NCBI GenBank assembly: GCA_902511185.1
Contig: CABXEK010000002.1
Span: forward strand, 1 to 64,000
DNA length: 64,000 bases
Direction of reading: 5' to 3'
Source of the DNA: an uncultured Pelagibacteraceae bacterium
GTDB lineage: Bacteria > Pseudomonadota > Alphaproteobacteria > Pelagibacterales > Pelagibacteraceae
How positions within the stretch are numbered: position 1 is the first letter of the stretch; each line of letters opens with the position of its first letter. A program made the translations under genes and the position numbers. Positions 10,151 through 18,979 of this stretch are shown piece after piece. Under the pieces are notes generated by a model, which searched no databases, had not been told where the DNA came from, and saw nothing but the letters and a program-made list of their open reading frames with translations.

Positions 10151-10874
10151 AATTATTATACTCAACATATTAAAATATTTTGATTTGTTTTATCAATTAA
10201 AAATGTTTAAGTTTTTAAAGAAAAAAGGTTTTTCGAAATTTGAAATATTTTTTGATGTAGGCGCACATAGAGGAGAAACAATTAAATTATTTACAAAAAA
10301 CTTCGAAATTGAAAAAATTTATTCATTTGAGCCAAGTAAAATTAATTTTGATTATTTAAAAAAAAATTCATTAAATTTTAGTAAAACAAAAAAAAATGTC
10401 CAAATTATTACAGAGAATTTTGCCTTTGGAGACAAAAATAATGATGTCAAAATCAAGCATTTAAATGAAAGTTCATCTTCGACTATTAATGAAATAGATA
10501 CTAACTCAAAATATTTTAGAAAAAAATCTTTTTTATTATACAATAATCAAGACAATAAATTTTATAAAGAAGAAAATACAATCCAAAAAAAATTATGTGA
10601 TTATATTTTGGATAATAATATTTCCAAAATTGACTTTTTAAAAATAGATACTGAAGGTTATGAGATGAAAGTTTTACTTGGTCTTGAAAAAGAATTTAAA
10701 AGAATATCTATTATTATGTTTGAGCATCATTTTAATGACATGATAGTTAAAAACTATAAATTTCGTGACATTAATAATTTATTGAGAGTTAATAATTTTA
10801 TTCAAATTTATAAGTATAAAATGCCTTTTAGAAAAACGTTTGAATATATCTATGTTAGAAGAGATCTTCATTAA
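10143..10874 (+). CDS. FkbM family methyltransferase
   Basis: The second FkbM-type SAM-dependent methyltransferase of the island, 243 residues. FFDVGAHRGETIKLF near residue 37 is the SAM-binding loop, and SFEPSKINFDYL follows with the ribose-binding acid. LKIDTEGYEMKVLLG near 166 is the FkbM signature. It starts inside the end of the membrane-protein gene (8 nt overlap). It probably methylates a sugar of the surface glycan. It is only distantly similar to the FkbM at 5015, so it is not a recent duplicate. Confidence 0.8.
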   Translation: MIKIIILNILKYFDLFYQLKMFKFLKKKGFSKFEIFFDVGAHRGETIKLFTKNFEIEKIYSFEPSKINFDYLKKNSLNFSKTKKNVQIITENFAFGDKNNDVKIKHLNESSSSTINEIDTNSKYFRKKSFLLYNNQDNKFYKEENTIQKKLCDYILDNNISKIDFLKIDTEGYEMKVLLGLEKEFKRISIIMFEHHFNDMIVKNYKFRDINNLLRVNNFIQIYKYKMPFRKTFEYIYVRRDLH

Positions 10875-10933
10875 AAATTAACTTAACGAAATTAAAAAAA
10901 GATTGTAAAATAATTTGCAAAATATATTTAAAA

Positions 10934-11980
10934 ATGAAAAAGAAAATAGCACTAATATTTGGAATTACTGGTCAAGATGGCTCTTACTTAGCTGAGCTAT
11001 TACTTAAAAAAAACTATGTTGTTCATGGAGTGAAAAGAAGATCGTCAAGTATAAACACTGGTCGTATTGATCATATTTACCAAGATCCCCATGAAAAAAA
11101 TTATAAATTCAGATTGCACTATGGCGATATAACAGACTCACTATCTGTTTCTAGAGTCATAAAAAAAACTAAACCTCATGAAATATATAATTTAGCAGCT
11201 CAATCTCATGTAGCTGTATCTTTTGAAGTTCCAGAATACACTGCGAATGCTGATGCATTAGGAGCGCTTAGAATTTTAGAAGCAATTAAATTTCATAAAT
11301 TAGAAAAAAAAACAAAATTTTATCAAGCTGGAACATCAGAGATGTATGGTAGAGTTCAAAGAATCCCACAAAATGAAAAAACTGAATTTTACCCTTTAAG
11401 TCCCTATGGTGTTGCTAAATTGTATGCTCACTGGATTACAAAAAATTATAGAGAGGCTTATAAAATATTTGCTTGTAATGGAATATTATTTAATCATGAA
11501 AGTCCTAGGAGAGGAGAGACTTTTGTTACAAAAAAAATAGTTAATGCCTTATGTAGAATAAAAGAAGGTAAGCAAAAAAAATTATTTCTTGGAAATCTTA
11601 ATGCTAAAAGAGATTGGGGACATGCAAGAGAGTATTGCTATGCAATGTGGAAAATACTACAACAAAAAAAACCAGATGATTATGTTATTGCGACAGGGGT
11701 GCAATATTCTATTAAACAATTTATAAACTTAACAGCAAAAAAACTTAAGATTAATATTACATGGAAAGGTAAAGGAATTAAAGAAAAAGCTTTGGATCAG
11801 AATGGATTAATTATAATCGAATGCGATAAAAATTATTTTAGACCTTTAGATGTAAATACCCTTTTAGGAGATGCGAACAAGGCTCGAAAAAAATTGAAAT
11901 GGAAACCTAAGCAAAATTTGAGCTCATTAATAGATGAAATGATAGACTCTGAATACCAAACTCTTAATGCAATTAAATAA
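10934..11980 (+). CDS. gmd: GDP-mannose 4,6-dehydratase
   Basis: It converts GDP-D-mannose to GDP-4-keto-6-deoxy-D-mannose using bound NADP. The 348-residue length is normal. The sequence shows GITGQDGSYLAELLL at residues 10-24 (Rossmann loop with the Gmd-specific GQDGSYL), GVKRRSSS-NT-RIDH near 35-48, and TSEMYG near 134 with the active-site Thr/Ser and Glu. YGVAK near 157 is the catalytic Tyr/Lys, and NHESPRRGETFVTKK near 188 is typical of Gmd. It overlaps the next gene by 14 nt, and that gene's enzyme would use its product. Confidence 0.95.
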   Translation: MKKKIALIFGITGQDGSYLAELLLKKNYVVHGVKRRSSSINTGRIDHIYQDPHEKNYKFRLHYGDITDSLSVSRVIKKTKPHEIYNLAAQSHVAVSFEVPEYTANADALGALRILEAIKFHKLEKKTKFYQAGTSEMYGRVQRIPQNEKTEFYPLSPYGVAKLYAHWITKNYREAYKIFACNGILFNHESPRRGETFVTKKIVNALCRIKEGKQKKLFLGNLNAKRDWGHAREYCYAMWKILQQKKPDDYVIATGVQYSIKQFINLTAKKLKINITWKGKGIKEKALDQNGLIIIECDKNYFRPLDVNTLLGDANKARKKLKWKPKQNLSSLIDEMIDSEYQTLNAIK

Positions 11981-12902
11981 AAAATCAAAAATTTTTATAG
12001 CTGGCCATAATGGTATGGTTGGCTCATCAATAAAGAGAAAATTAGATAATAATGGTTATACCAATATAATAACAAAAAATAAAAATGAATTGGATTTACT
12101 AAATCAAGATAAAACTTTTAAATTTTTAAAAAGATATAAACCTCAATATGTTATTATTGCTGCCGCAAAAGTTGGTGGGATTGTTGCCAATCTTAAATAT
12201 AAAAACAAATTTATTTATGAAAATTTACAAATTCAAAATAATTTAATTCATGGTTCTTATTTAGCAGGAGTAAAAAATTTAATCTTATTAGGTTCAAGCT
12301 GCATATACCCAAAGTATTGCAAACAACCAATGAAAGAAGAATATCTCTTAACAGGGAAGTTAGAAGAAACAAATGATGCATACTCTATAGCAAAAATTGC
12401 AGGTATTAAAATGTGTGAATACTATAGTAAGTTTTATGGATTAAACTTTAAAAGCTTAATGCCCCCGAATCTATATGGACCAAACGATAATTATAATTTA
12501 AATGAATCACATTTTTATCCAGCACTAATAAAAAAAATTCATGAAGCTAAAATTAAAAATAAAAAAAATTTACAGATATGGGGGAGTGGAAAGGCTAAAA
12601 GAGAATTAATGTTTGTTGATGATTTTGCTGACGCTGTAGTTTTTTTTATGAAAAAAAAAATTAAAGAACCATATTTGAATATTGGTACAGGAAAAGATTT
12701 CTCTATTAAATGGTATGCAAACTTATTAATGAAAAAATTTAATATTAAGTTAAGAATTATATATGATAAATCAAAACCAGACGGAATGCCAAAAAAATGT
12801 TTAGATATAAGTTTAGCAAAGAAATATGGGTGGAGTCCAAAAAACAATTTTGATAAAGCTTTAAAAATTACATATAAAAATTTTTTAAAAAATAATAATT
12901 AA
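11967..12902 (+). CDS. GDP-L-fucose synthase / GDP-colitose synthase-like epimerase-reductase
   Basis: A short-chain dehydrogenase of 311 residues in the GDP-fucose synthase (Fcl/WcaG) group. IAGHNGMVGSSI near residue 11 binds NADP. LLGSSCIYPKYCKQP near 107 has the active-site Ser and Cys, and YSIAK near 137 has the Tyr/Lys pair. Fcl epimerises C3 and C5 and reduces C4 of GDP-4-keto-6-deoxymannose. ColC of the colitose pathway is a close relative that works on the 3-deoxy product. A ColD-like dehydratase lies nearby at 14173, so either product is possible. It overlaps gmd by 14 nt. Confidence 0.85.
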   Translation: MQLNKKSKIFIAGHNGMVGSSIKRKLDNNGYTNIITKNKNELDLLNQDKTFKFLKRYKPQYVIIAAAKVGGIVANLKYKNKFIYENLQIQNNLIHGSYLAGVKNLILLGSSCIYPKYCKQPMKEEYLLTGKLEETNDAYSIAKIAGIKMCEYYSKFYGLNFKSLMPPNLYGPNDNYNLNESHFYPALIKKIHEAKIKNKKNLQIWGSGKAKRELMFVDDFADAVVFFMKKKIKEPYLNIGTGKDFSIKWYANLLMKKFNIKLRIIYDKSKPDGMPKKCLDISLAKKYGWSPKNNFDKALKITYKNFLKNNN

Positions 12903-12903
12903 T

Positions 12904-14135
12904 TTAAATCAGAAATCTTCCAAAGTTTACACTTAAAAAAAATAGATAAAAAAAATAAATATTTAATATAAATTTACTATTAAAAATTTTCTTTATATCA
13001 AATTTAAATTCACAAAATAAAAAAAATAGCATGATTAATAATACATCAAAGTATTTATGATAAATTGTTAATTGTGGTGTTGATAAAATTAAAATTAAAA
13101 ATAATAAAAAATTGTTAAAATTTAATTTAAAAATATTAAAAATAAAAAGAATTGAAATGAATGACGTTATAAAAAAAAGAGTAGAATTATTAAATAAAAA
13201 ATAAGATAATTTAAAAAAAAATCCTCCCCCAGTATAGCTGATTGAATAATTAAAATAAAAAATTGAAACTAAAAATATAATTGATGTAATATAAAAATGA
13301 TTAATCCTAAAATTTTTTAAAAAATTTTTGATAAAAAAATTATTAAAAATAAAAGGTATCAAATAAAAGAAAATTAAAGTGGAAATTATAAAAATCTTAT
13401 TTGATAGATTTAACCTTGAATAGATATTAACATCAGAAACAGCAGTAATTTTAAAAAAATTTACTTCGAGAATAAATAAATAAAATATCATTGGTAATGA
13501 TAAAATAAAATTTGATATTAAAAATGTAATTAGTTTTAAAGAAAAACCAAAGTGTCTAAAATAGTAATAAAAAAAATAATTGAAAAATTAGGACTTAAAT
13601 AAGAGGAAAAAATTAAAAAAAAATTATTAAGGAGACAATTTATAAATTTTTGATCTTTTTGAAATTTTAAAAAAAAATATATAGAAAAAAAAAATAATAC
13701 CAAACCTGAAATCCTGCTATCTGGCCATATTGCAATTGATCTAAGGTTAGGGGATAGAAAAAAAACACAACAAATTAAAAAAAGGATATTTTTATTAATG
13801 TCTGGAAATTTAAAAGCTAGACATTTGTATGTGGCGAAAACCAATAATGGCAAAAGATTTAAATGAATAAATCTTATGAAATCTAAATCCAACCCTAAGA
13901 GATTGAATGAGGATAAAATCATTATTAAAATTGGAGAATGTCTATCACTAAAATTATCATAGTTAAAAAATGTATATTTAAAATCTTTGTTAAATTTTTC
14001 AATCAAATCTGTTCTCATTAAAAAATCTGGATGTGCACCACCTGAACTATTTTCACCAAGATAGAAACCAATCAATAGAGAAAAATATAAGATTATAAAA
14101 AAAAATGTTTTAATTGAGTTATTTGTTATTTCCAT
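12904..14135 (-). pseudogene. Frameshifted polytopic membrane protein (two ORFs, 13536-14135 and 12904-13491)
   Basis: Two adjacent minus-strand ORFs read as one membrane protein broken by a single-base shift. The upstream part (199 aa, starts MEITNNSIKTFFF) holds several membrane segments and a GGAHPDFLMRTDLIE loop, and stops at 13536. The downstream ORF's frame is open well upstream of its first ATG and reads FRHFGFSLKLITFLISNFIL directly before MIFYLFILEV. The frames meet at a run of eight A on the plus strand (13569-13576), where one extra base would join them. The function is unknown. The layout resembles membrane proteins of polysaccharide loci. Whether the break is real, rescued by slippage, or a sequencing error cannot be decided here. 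Confidence 0.65.
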
Positions 14136-14172
14136 ATAAATATTCAGCTTAATTTTATTACGTCATTTAGAT

Positions 14173-15411
14173 ATGAAGTCAAAAAAAAAATATATACATA
14201 AAATTTTATTACCAAAAAAACAAAATTATCTTTATCCTTTGTCAAACGATAGCTTAGGTAGGGATGATTTAAATGCTGGAATAAAAGTTATTAAATCAAA
14301 AAAAATTACAATGGGTGAAAAAACTACGCTATTTGAAAAAAGCTTTGCAAAAAAATTTAATTCAAAATTTGCTTTAATGGTAAATTCTGGATCTTCAGCT
14401 AATCTTTTAGCCACATTCGCTTCCTGCAATCCAATGAGAAAAAATAGATTTCAACCTGGTGACCATGCATTAATTCAATCTTTATGCTGGCCCACTTCTT
14501 TGTGGCCCTTGGTACAGACAGGATTAAAAATAAACTTTATTGATGTTGATCCTAAAACCTTAAATGTAAAAGCTGAAGAAGTAATAAAAAAAATTACAAA
14601 AAAAACTAAGGTAGTATTAATCATAAATGTTTTAGGATTATCTCCTAATATAAAAAAAATAAGAGACTTCTGTAAATTAAAAAAAATTATTTTAATTGAA
14701 GATAATTGTGAGGCACTAGGATCTAAATATAATAATAAATATTTAGGAACATTTGGTGATTTTTCTACTTTTTCTTTTTTTTACTCTCATCAAATAACTT
14801 CTGGAGAAGGTGGTATGATAATTTGTAAAAATAAAGAAGATTATGAAATTTTAAAATCGTTAAGATCACATGGTTGGTCACGGGATGAAAAAATTACAAA
14901 AAAATACCCAAATTTAGATCCAAGATATATTTTTATTAATTCTGGATTCAATTTAAGACCAACAGATATTCAGGCTGCAATTGGATTAAGTCAATTTAAA
15001 AAATTAGAAAAATTTAAGAATATAAGAATACGCAATAGAAAAAAAATAATTAATAGCCTAAAGCTTAATCCAAAATGGAATAATCAATTTTATTTTGTGG
15101 ACATTCCAAAAGAAATATCACCTAGTTATATGGTCTTTCCAATATTATTAAATGCTAGGTATGCTAATAAAAAAATTAAATTTATAAACTATATTGAGTC
15201 TAAGGGTCTGCAAACTAGACCAATAATAAGTGGGAATTTTGCAAGTCAGCCCTCATCCAAACTATATAAGTTAAACCTGATTAATAATAAATTTCCAGGA
15301 TCGGACGAAGTGCAGAAACTAGGTTTTGTAATAGGTCTTCATACAAAAAATATTGATAAAAGGAGAATTAATTTTTTAACAAAAGTTTTATTATCTATTG
15401 ATAGTATTTAA
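14173..15411 (+). CDS. PMP-dependent sugar 3-dehydratase, ColD/RfbH-like (DegT/DnrJ family)
   Basis: An aspartate-aminotransferase-fold protein of 412 residues from the DegT/DnrJ/EryC1/StrS family. VNSGSSANLLATFA near residue 76 binds the cofactor phosphate, and IEDNCEALGSKYN near 177 carries the Asp that holds the pyridine nitrogen. At the position of the Schiff-base lysine the sequence reads SFFYSHQITSGEGG near 197, with His instead of Lys. This marks the dehydratase branch (ColD, RfbH/E1), which removes the C3 hydroxyl of 4-keto-6-deoxy sugars. RPIISGNFASQP near 350 also resembles ColD. With gmd and the fcl-like gene upstream, GDP-4-keto-6-deoxymannose is the likely substrate. It overlaps the convergent GT2 by 21 nt. 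Confidence 0.8.
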   Translation: MKSKKKYIHKILLPKKQNYLYPLSNDSLGRDDLNAGIKVIKSKKITMGEKTTLFEKSFAKKFNSKFALMVNSGSSANLLATFASCNPMRKNRFQPGDHALIQSLCWPTSLWPLVQTGLKINFIDVDPKTLNVKAEEVIKKITKKTKVVLIINVLGLSPNIKKIRDFCKLKKIILIEDNCEALGSKYNNKYLGTFGDFSTFSFFYSHQITSGEGGMIICKNKEDYEILKSLRSHGWSRDEKITKKYPNLDPRYIFINSGFNLRPTDIQAAIGLSQFKKLEKFKNIRIRNRKKIINSLKLNPKWNNQFYFVDIPKEISPSYMVFPILLNARYANKKIKFINYIESKGLQTRPIISGNFASQPSSKLYKLNLINNKFPGSDEVQKLGFVIGLHTKNIDKRRINFLTKVLLSIDSI

Positions 15412-16074
15412 ATATTTTGAAAAAAAATATAATAAAATTTTAAGACCATCGCTAAAAGCTTTAACTTTTTTTTTATCAGCAAACCTTTTTCTTTCTATGC
15501 ATGGAATTGTTGCATAATTAAATTTAGCTAATTTTGCTTTATATGGTATCTCAATACACAAACAGTAATCATCACAACTTAGCTCCATACTTTTTAAACA
15601 TTCTGTTTTTGCAAAAATATAAGTAAATAGTAAATCTGTAATCTTCAAATTCATAAAAAAATTTCCAAGAAATGTAAATCCATGATTTCCCAATCTTGTA
15701 ATAAAATCATCATCAAAACTATAAGCGTTTTTTTCATATCGTGACCCAAATATTAAATCTAGATTTTGATTCTGCAATTTTTCCAGCATTAATTCTATAT
15801 AGATTGGATCAGTAGAGCCATCCGCATAAAAAATGCAAGAATATTTAGTTTTAACATTATTAATACCTTCAACAATTGCATTTCCGTATCCTTTTTTTGA
15901 TTGAAAAAGAACTTCACAATCATATCCATTTGTAGCTTCTAAGGTTTTTATGTCTTCTTTACGCATAACAATTAACACCTTCACAGGTAATTTCTTTTTT
16001 TTAATCTCATTTAGAACTAATGGAAGCGCATTTGGTTCATCTTTAGCAGGTATAATAAGAGTTATTTCATTCAT
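15391..16074 (-). CDS. Glycosyltransferase family 2 protein (paralogue 2)
   Basis: A 227-residue GT2 consisting of the GT-A domain alone. ITLIIPAKDEPNALPLVLNE forms the first strand and nucleotide loop. KKGYGNAIVEGINNV lies near residue 60, IFYADGSTDPIY near 80 and IFGSRYEKNAY near 106. It aligns throughout with the protein at 7613-8281, so the two arose by duplication or are close relatives brought in separately. Both are minus-strand genes whose 3' ends overlap an opposing gene. Donor and acceptor are unknown. Confidence 0.8.
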   Translation of the reverse strand: MNEITLIIPAKDEPNALPLVLNEIKKKKLPVKVLIVMRKEDIKTLEATNGYDCEVLFQSKKGYGNAIVEGINNVKTKYSCIFYADGSTDPIYIELMLEKLQNQNLDLIFGSRYEKNAYSFDDDFITRLGNHGFTFLGNFFMNLKITDLLFTYIFAKTECLKSMELSCDDYCLCIEIPYKAKLAKFNYATIPCIERKRFADKKKVKAFSDGLKILLYFFSKYLNTINR

Positions 16075-16252
16075 TTAAAAACCTAATAAAAATTAATTTT
16101 TCTAATATTTTACTTTAAATATTTTTATTGAAATATTTACAATTAATAAATCTTTGTATAAACCATTTTTAAAAGGTAAAAAAGTTTAAATTATATTTTT
16201 TCAATTTTATCTTCTAAAAGATTAATAAGGTTCAAAAAAAATAATTAACTTA

Positions 16253-17152
16253 ATGAATAAATATTTTATTGTTACTGGTGGTGCTGGATTTGTTGGATCC
16301 AACCTCATTGAGTATTTAGTTAAAAAAACAAATTTTAAAATAATTAGCCTAGACAATTATTCCTCAGGCTCAAAAAAAAATCATATTAAAAATACAAGAA
16401 TAAGATACATAAATGGTCATACAAAAGACATAAACAAAATTTTAAACAGATATAAGAAAAGTATTGATGCAATTTTTCACTTCGGAGAATTTTCTAGAAT
16501 TTATCAAAGCTTTTTACAAATGAACAAATGTATTCAGTCAAATACAATTGGTACAAATGCAGTTTTTGATTTCTGTTTAAAAAATAAAATAAAAGTAATT
16601 TATTCTGCTACCTCTGCATCTTTAGGAAATAAAGGAGAAGACAAAAATTTATCTCCATATGCTTTTACCAAAGCAAAGAATATTGAATTTTTAGAAAACC
16701 TAAAAAGATGGTTTAATTTTAAATATGATGTAATTTTTTTTTATAATGTTTATGGACCAAGACAAATAAGTATTGGAAAAATGGCAACTGTAATTGGAAT
16801 ATTTGAGGAATGTTATATTAAAAAAAAACCATTGCCTATTGTGAAGCCTGGCTCTCAATCTAGAAGATTTACTCATATTGAGGATACCATTCAAATTTGC
16901 TATAAAGCATGGAAAAAAGGTGGGTGTAAATACTATAGCATCACTAATAAAAAAAGTTATTCAATATTAGACGTTGCAAAGTTATTTGGTTCAAAAATTA
17001 GATTTTTTCCTGCTAGAAAGGGAGAGAGGTTTGCTTCAGCTTTAACCAATATGAGTTTATCAAATAAGGTTCATAAAAATTTTGGGAAAATTCAACTCTC
17101 AGATTATATTAGAAAATTCAAAAAAAACTTAATAAAAACCTCTTCTTTCTAG
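16253..17152 (+). CDS. NAD-dependent nucleotide-sugar epimerase/dehydratase
   Basis: A 299-residue extended short-chain dehydrogenase similar to GalE-type epimerases. VTGGAGFVGSNLIEYL at residues 7-22 is the NAD-binding loop, with SLDNYSSGSKKNH following. YSATSASLGNKGED near 120 holds the active-site Ser/Thr region, and YAFTK near 139 is the Tyr/Lys pair. YNVYGPRQISIGKMATVI near 165 and SRRFTHIEDT near 203 are usual for UDP-glucose 4-epimerase relatives. It is shorter than typical GalE (about 340). It is the last island gene before the 5S rRNA. The precise substrate is not determinable. Confidence 0.75.
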   Translation: MNKYFIVTGGAGFVGSNLIEYLVKKTNFKIISLDNYSSGSKKNHIKNTRIRYINGHTKDINKILNRYKKSIDAIFHFGEFSRIYQSFLQMNKCIQSNTIGTNAVFDFCLKNKIKVIYSATSASLGNKGEDKNLSPYAFTKAKNIEFLENLKRWFNFKYDVIFFYNVYGPRQISIGKMATVIGIFEECYIKKKPLPIVKPGSQSRRFTHIEDTIQICYKAWKKGGCKYYSITNKKSYSILDVAKLFGSKIRFFPARKGERFASALTNMSLSNKVHKNFGKIQLSDYIRKFKKNLIKTSSF

Positions 17153-17197
17153 TTAAAAGTTAGTTTACATTCAATCGTTTTTAGGTATAACACTCGA

Positions 17198-17311
17198 GCC
17201 GGTGATTATTGCGTAGGTGTTATACCCGATCCCATTCCGAACTCGGAAGTCAAGACCTGCAGCGCCAATGGTACTTTGTCTTAAGACACGGAAGAGTAGG
17301 ACGTTGCCGGC
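17198..17311 (+). rRNA. rrf: 5S ribosomal RNA
   Basis: The ends gccggt and gccggc pair to close helix I. The interior carries the conserved 5S sequence CCCGATCCCATTCCGAACTCGGAAGTCAAG (loop B/helix III region) and the GGAAGAGTAGG strand before the terminal helix. The length of about 114 nt is normal. No 23S or 16S lies next to it; the upstream neighbour is a sugar epimerase gene. From recall, a 5S separated from 16S-23S by the hypervariable island is characteristic of SAR11. Ends are placed by the terminal helix and may be off by a few bases. Confidence 0.95.
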
Positions 17312-17326
17312 ATTAATTAAATTATT

Positions 17327-17452
17327 ATGAAAATAAAAAGCTCATTAAAATCAATAAAAAAAAGAGACCTGAACTCCAAGTTAGTTAGAAGAAGAGGTAG
17401 AGTTTACGTAATCAATAAAACTAATCCAAAATTTAAAGCAAGACAGAAATAA
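17327..17452 (+). CDS. rpmJ: 50S ribosomal protein L36 (bL36, zinc-free type)
   Basis: This short ORF is missing from the track and encodes 41 residues: [15 protein letters not shown], then [17 protein letters not shown] and a KARQK end. This is the bL36 fold of the form without the zinc-binding Cys/Cys/Cys/His set, common in Alphaproteobacteria. The ATG at 17327 lies 16 nt after the 5S 3' end, so the gene may be transcribed with the rRNA. It ends 5 nt before the next small gene. Confidence 0.92.
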   Translation: MKIKSSLKSIKKRDLNSKLVRRRGRVYVINKTNPKFKARQK

Positions 17453-17457
17453 TTTTT

Positions 17458-17568
17458 ATGGATAATGAAGACCATAAAAATACTTGGAATAATTTTACAA
17501 AGTTTGTGTTGTGGGGAACAGTCGCAGTTATTGGTGTTTTGGTTTTAATGGCAATATTCTTACTGTAA
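17458..17568 (+). CDS. Small membrane peptide, aa3-type cytochrome c oxidase subunit IV-like
   Basis: A 36-residue ORF too short for the track. A polar N-terminus (MDNEDHKNTWNNFTKF) is followed by one transmembrane helix (VAVIGVLVLMAIFLL) that runs to the C-terminus. Short peptides of this form, with N-x-F-x-K-F before a single helix, are annotated as aa3-type cytochrome c oxidase subunit IV. In Alphaproteobacteria they commonly sit directly upstream of pntA, as here (9 nt). The identification rests on form and position. Confidence 0.6.
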   Translation: MDNEDHKNTWNNFTKFVLWGTVAVIGVLVLMAIFLL

Positions 17569-17577
17569 GATTAGGGT

Positions 17578-18666
17578 ATGAGAATTGCTTCTATTTTAGA
17601 AAATCAAAAAATTGAAAAAAGATTAGCAATTACTCCTGAGATTGCAAAAAAATATATAGCACTTGGTCTTGAAGTTTCTTTATATGAAAATTATGGAGAT
17701 CATCTTGGAATTAAAGATGAAGAATACAAAGAATTAGGAGTGTCAATTTTAAGAGATGAAAAAGAAATAATAGCTAACGCAGATATTATTGTTCAATTAG
17801 GTTTATTAGATGATGATAAAAGTTCTTTACTTAGAGAAAATCAAACGTTTATTGGGGTTTTAAATCCATATGATAATAAAGAAAAAATAAGCAATTTGGT
17901 TAAAAAGAATATTAATATTTTTTCACTTGAACTTCTTCCAAGAATAACAAGAGCCCAGTCTATGGATATATTGTCTTCACAGGCAAATCTTGCAGGTTAT
18001 AAAGCTGTAGTAGAGTCGTTTGCCAATTTTGAGAAAGCAATTCCAATGATGATGACTGCGGCAGGCACAATCCCAGCTGCAAAAGTATTAGTAGTTGGCG
18101 CAGGGGTTGCGGGATTACAAGCAATTGCAACAGCAAAACGAATGGGAGCAATTGTGTTTGCAACAGATGTTAGGATGGCCTCTAAAGAACAGGTGGAAAG
18201 TTTAGGAGGAAAATTTTTAACAGTTGAAGGTGTAGAGAATTTAGAGACAGAGGGAGGCTATGCTAAGGAAGCATCAGATGATTTTAAAAAAAAACAAGAA
18301 GAATTATTATCAGAAACATTAAAAAAAATAGACATTGTGATTTGTACAGCCTTAATTCCAGGAAAAAAAGCACCAGTAATTATTCGAGAAGATATGATTA
18401 ATAATATGAAGTCTGGTTCAATAATTTATGATCTTGCATCCATTCAAGGTGGAAATACAGCCCTTACTAAAGTTGATAAAGTTGTAGATAAAAATGGTGT
18501 TAAAATAATGGGGGAGAGCAATATTTTAAATAGACTTCCAACATCTGCATCAAATTTATATGCAAAAAATGTATTTAATTTTGTGTCAAATTTATATGAT
18601 AAGGAAAATAAAAAAATAAATATAAATTTAGATGACGAAATAATTGAAAAAACTTTAATAAAATAA
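17578..18666 (+). CDS. pntAA: NAD(P) transhydrogenase subunit alpha part 1
   Basis: The 362-residue soluble domain I of proton-translocating transhydrogenase, which binds NAD(H). It starts MRIASILENQKIEKRLAITPE, as in the alanine dehydrogenase/PntA N-terminal domain. VVGAGVAGLQAIATAKRMGA near residue 172 is the dinucleotide fold. GGYAKEASDDFKKKQ near 225 is the transhydrogenase mobile-loop region. The gene covers only the soluble part. The membrane part is the next gene, the split form usual in Alphaproteobacteria. The complex uses the proton gradient to make NADPH from NADH. The three pnt genes are separated by 4 nt or overlap by 1 nt. Confidence 0.95.
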   Translation: MRIASILENQKIEKRLAITPEIAKKYIALGLEVSLYENYGDHLGIKDEEYKELGVSILRDEKEIIANADIIVQLGLLDDDKSSLLRENQTFIGVLNPYDNKEKISNLVKKNINIFSLELLPRITRAQSMDILSSQANLAGYKAVVESFANFEKAIPMMMTAAGTIPAAKVLVVGAGVAGLQAIATAKRMGAIVFATDVRMASKEQVESLGGKFLTVEGVENLETEGGYAKEASDDFKKKQEELLSETLKKIDIVICTALIPGKKAPVIIREDMINNMKSGSIIYDLASIQGGNTALTKVDKVVDKNGVKIMGESNILNRLPTSASNLYAKNVFNFVSNLYDKENKKININLDDEIIEKTLIK

Positions 18667-18670
18667 GATT

Positions 18671-18979
18671 ATGGAAATAGATCCTTTTATATTCAGATTA
18701 AGTATTTTTATCCTTTCAATTTTCATTGGATACTATGTGGTTTGGAGTGTAACTCCGTCGCTACATACACCTTTGATGTCTGTTACTAATGCTATTTCAT
18801 CTGTGATTATTGTTGGTGCAATTATTGCAGGATTGGCTGGAAATTCTAATACTATATTCAGCACTTCAAGTATCTTTGGTTTTTTAGCAATATCATTAGC
18901 AGCAATTAATATATTTGGAGGTTTTCTAGTGACCCAAAGAATGCTTGCAATGTATAAAAAAAAGAAAAAGGATAAATAA
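18671..18979 (+). CDS. pntAB: NAD(P) transhydrogenase subunit alpha part 2
   Basis: A 102-residue membrane protein with about three helices, corresponding to the C-terminal membrane segment of fused PntA. SVTPSLHTPLMSVTNAISS near residue 28 is the conserved first loop and helix of this subunit. GGFLVTQRMLAMYKKKKKDK is the typical C-terminus. It forms the proton channel together with PntB in the inner membrane. It begins 4 nt after pntAA, and its stop overlaps the pntB start by one base. Confidence 0.95.
   Translation: MEIDPFIFRLSIFILSIFIGYYVVWSVTPSLHTPLMSVTNAISSVIIVGAIIAGLAGNSNTIFSTSSIFGFLAISLAAINIFGGFLVTQRMLAMYKKKKKDK

Noticed and set aside
12539-12847. 102-residue minus-strand ORF inside the fcl-like gene
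   Set aside because: It is antisense to a complete short-chain dehydrogenase and shows no domain.
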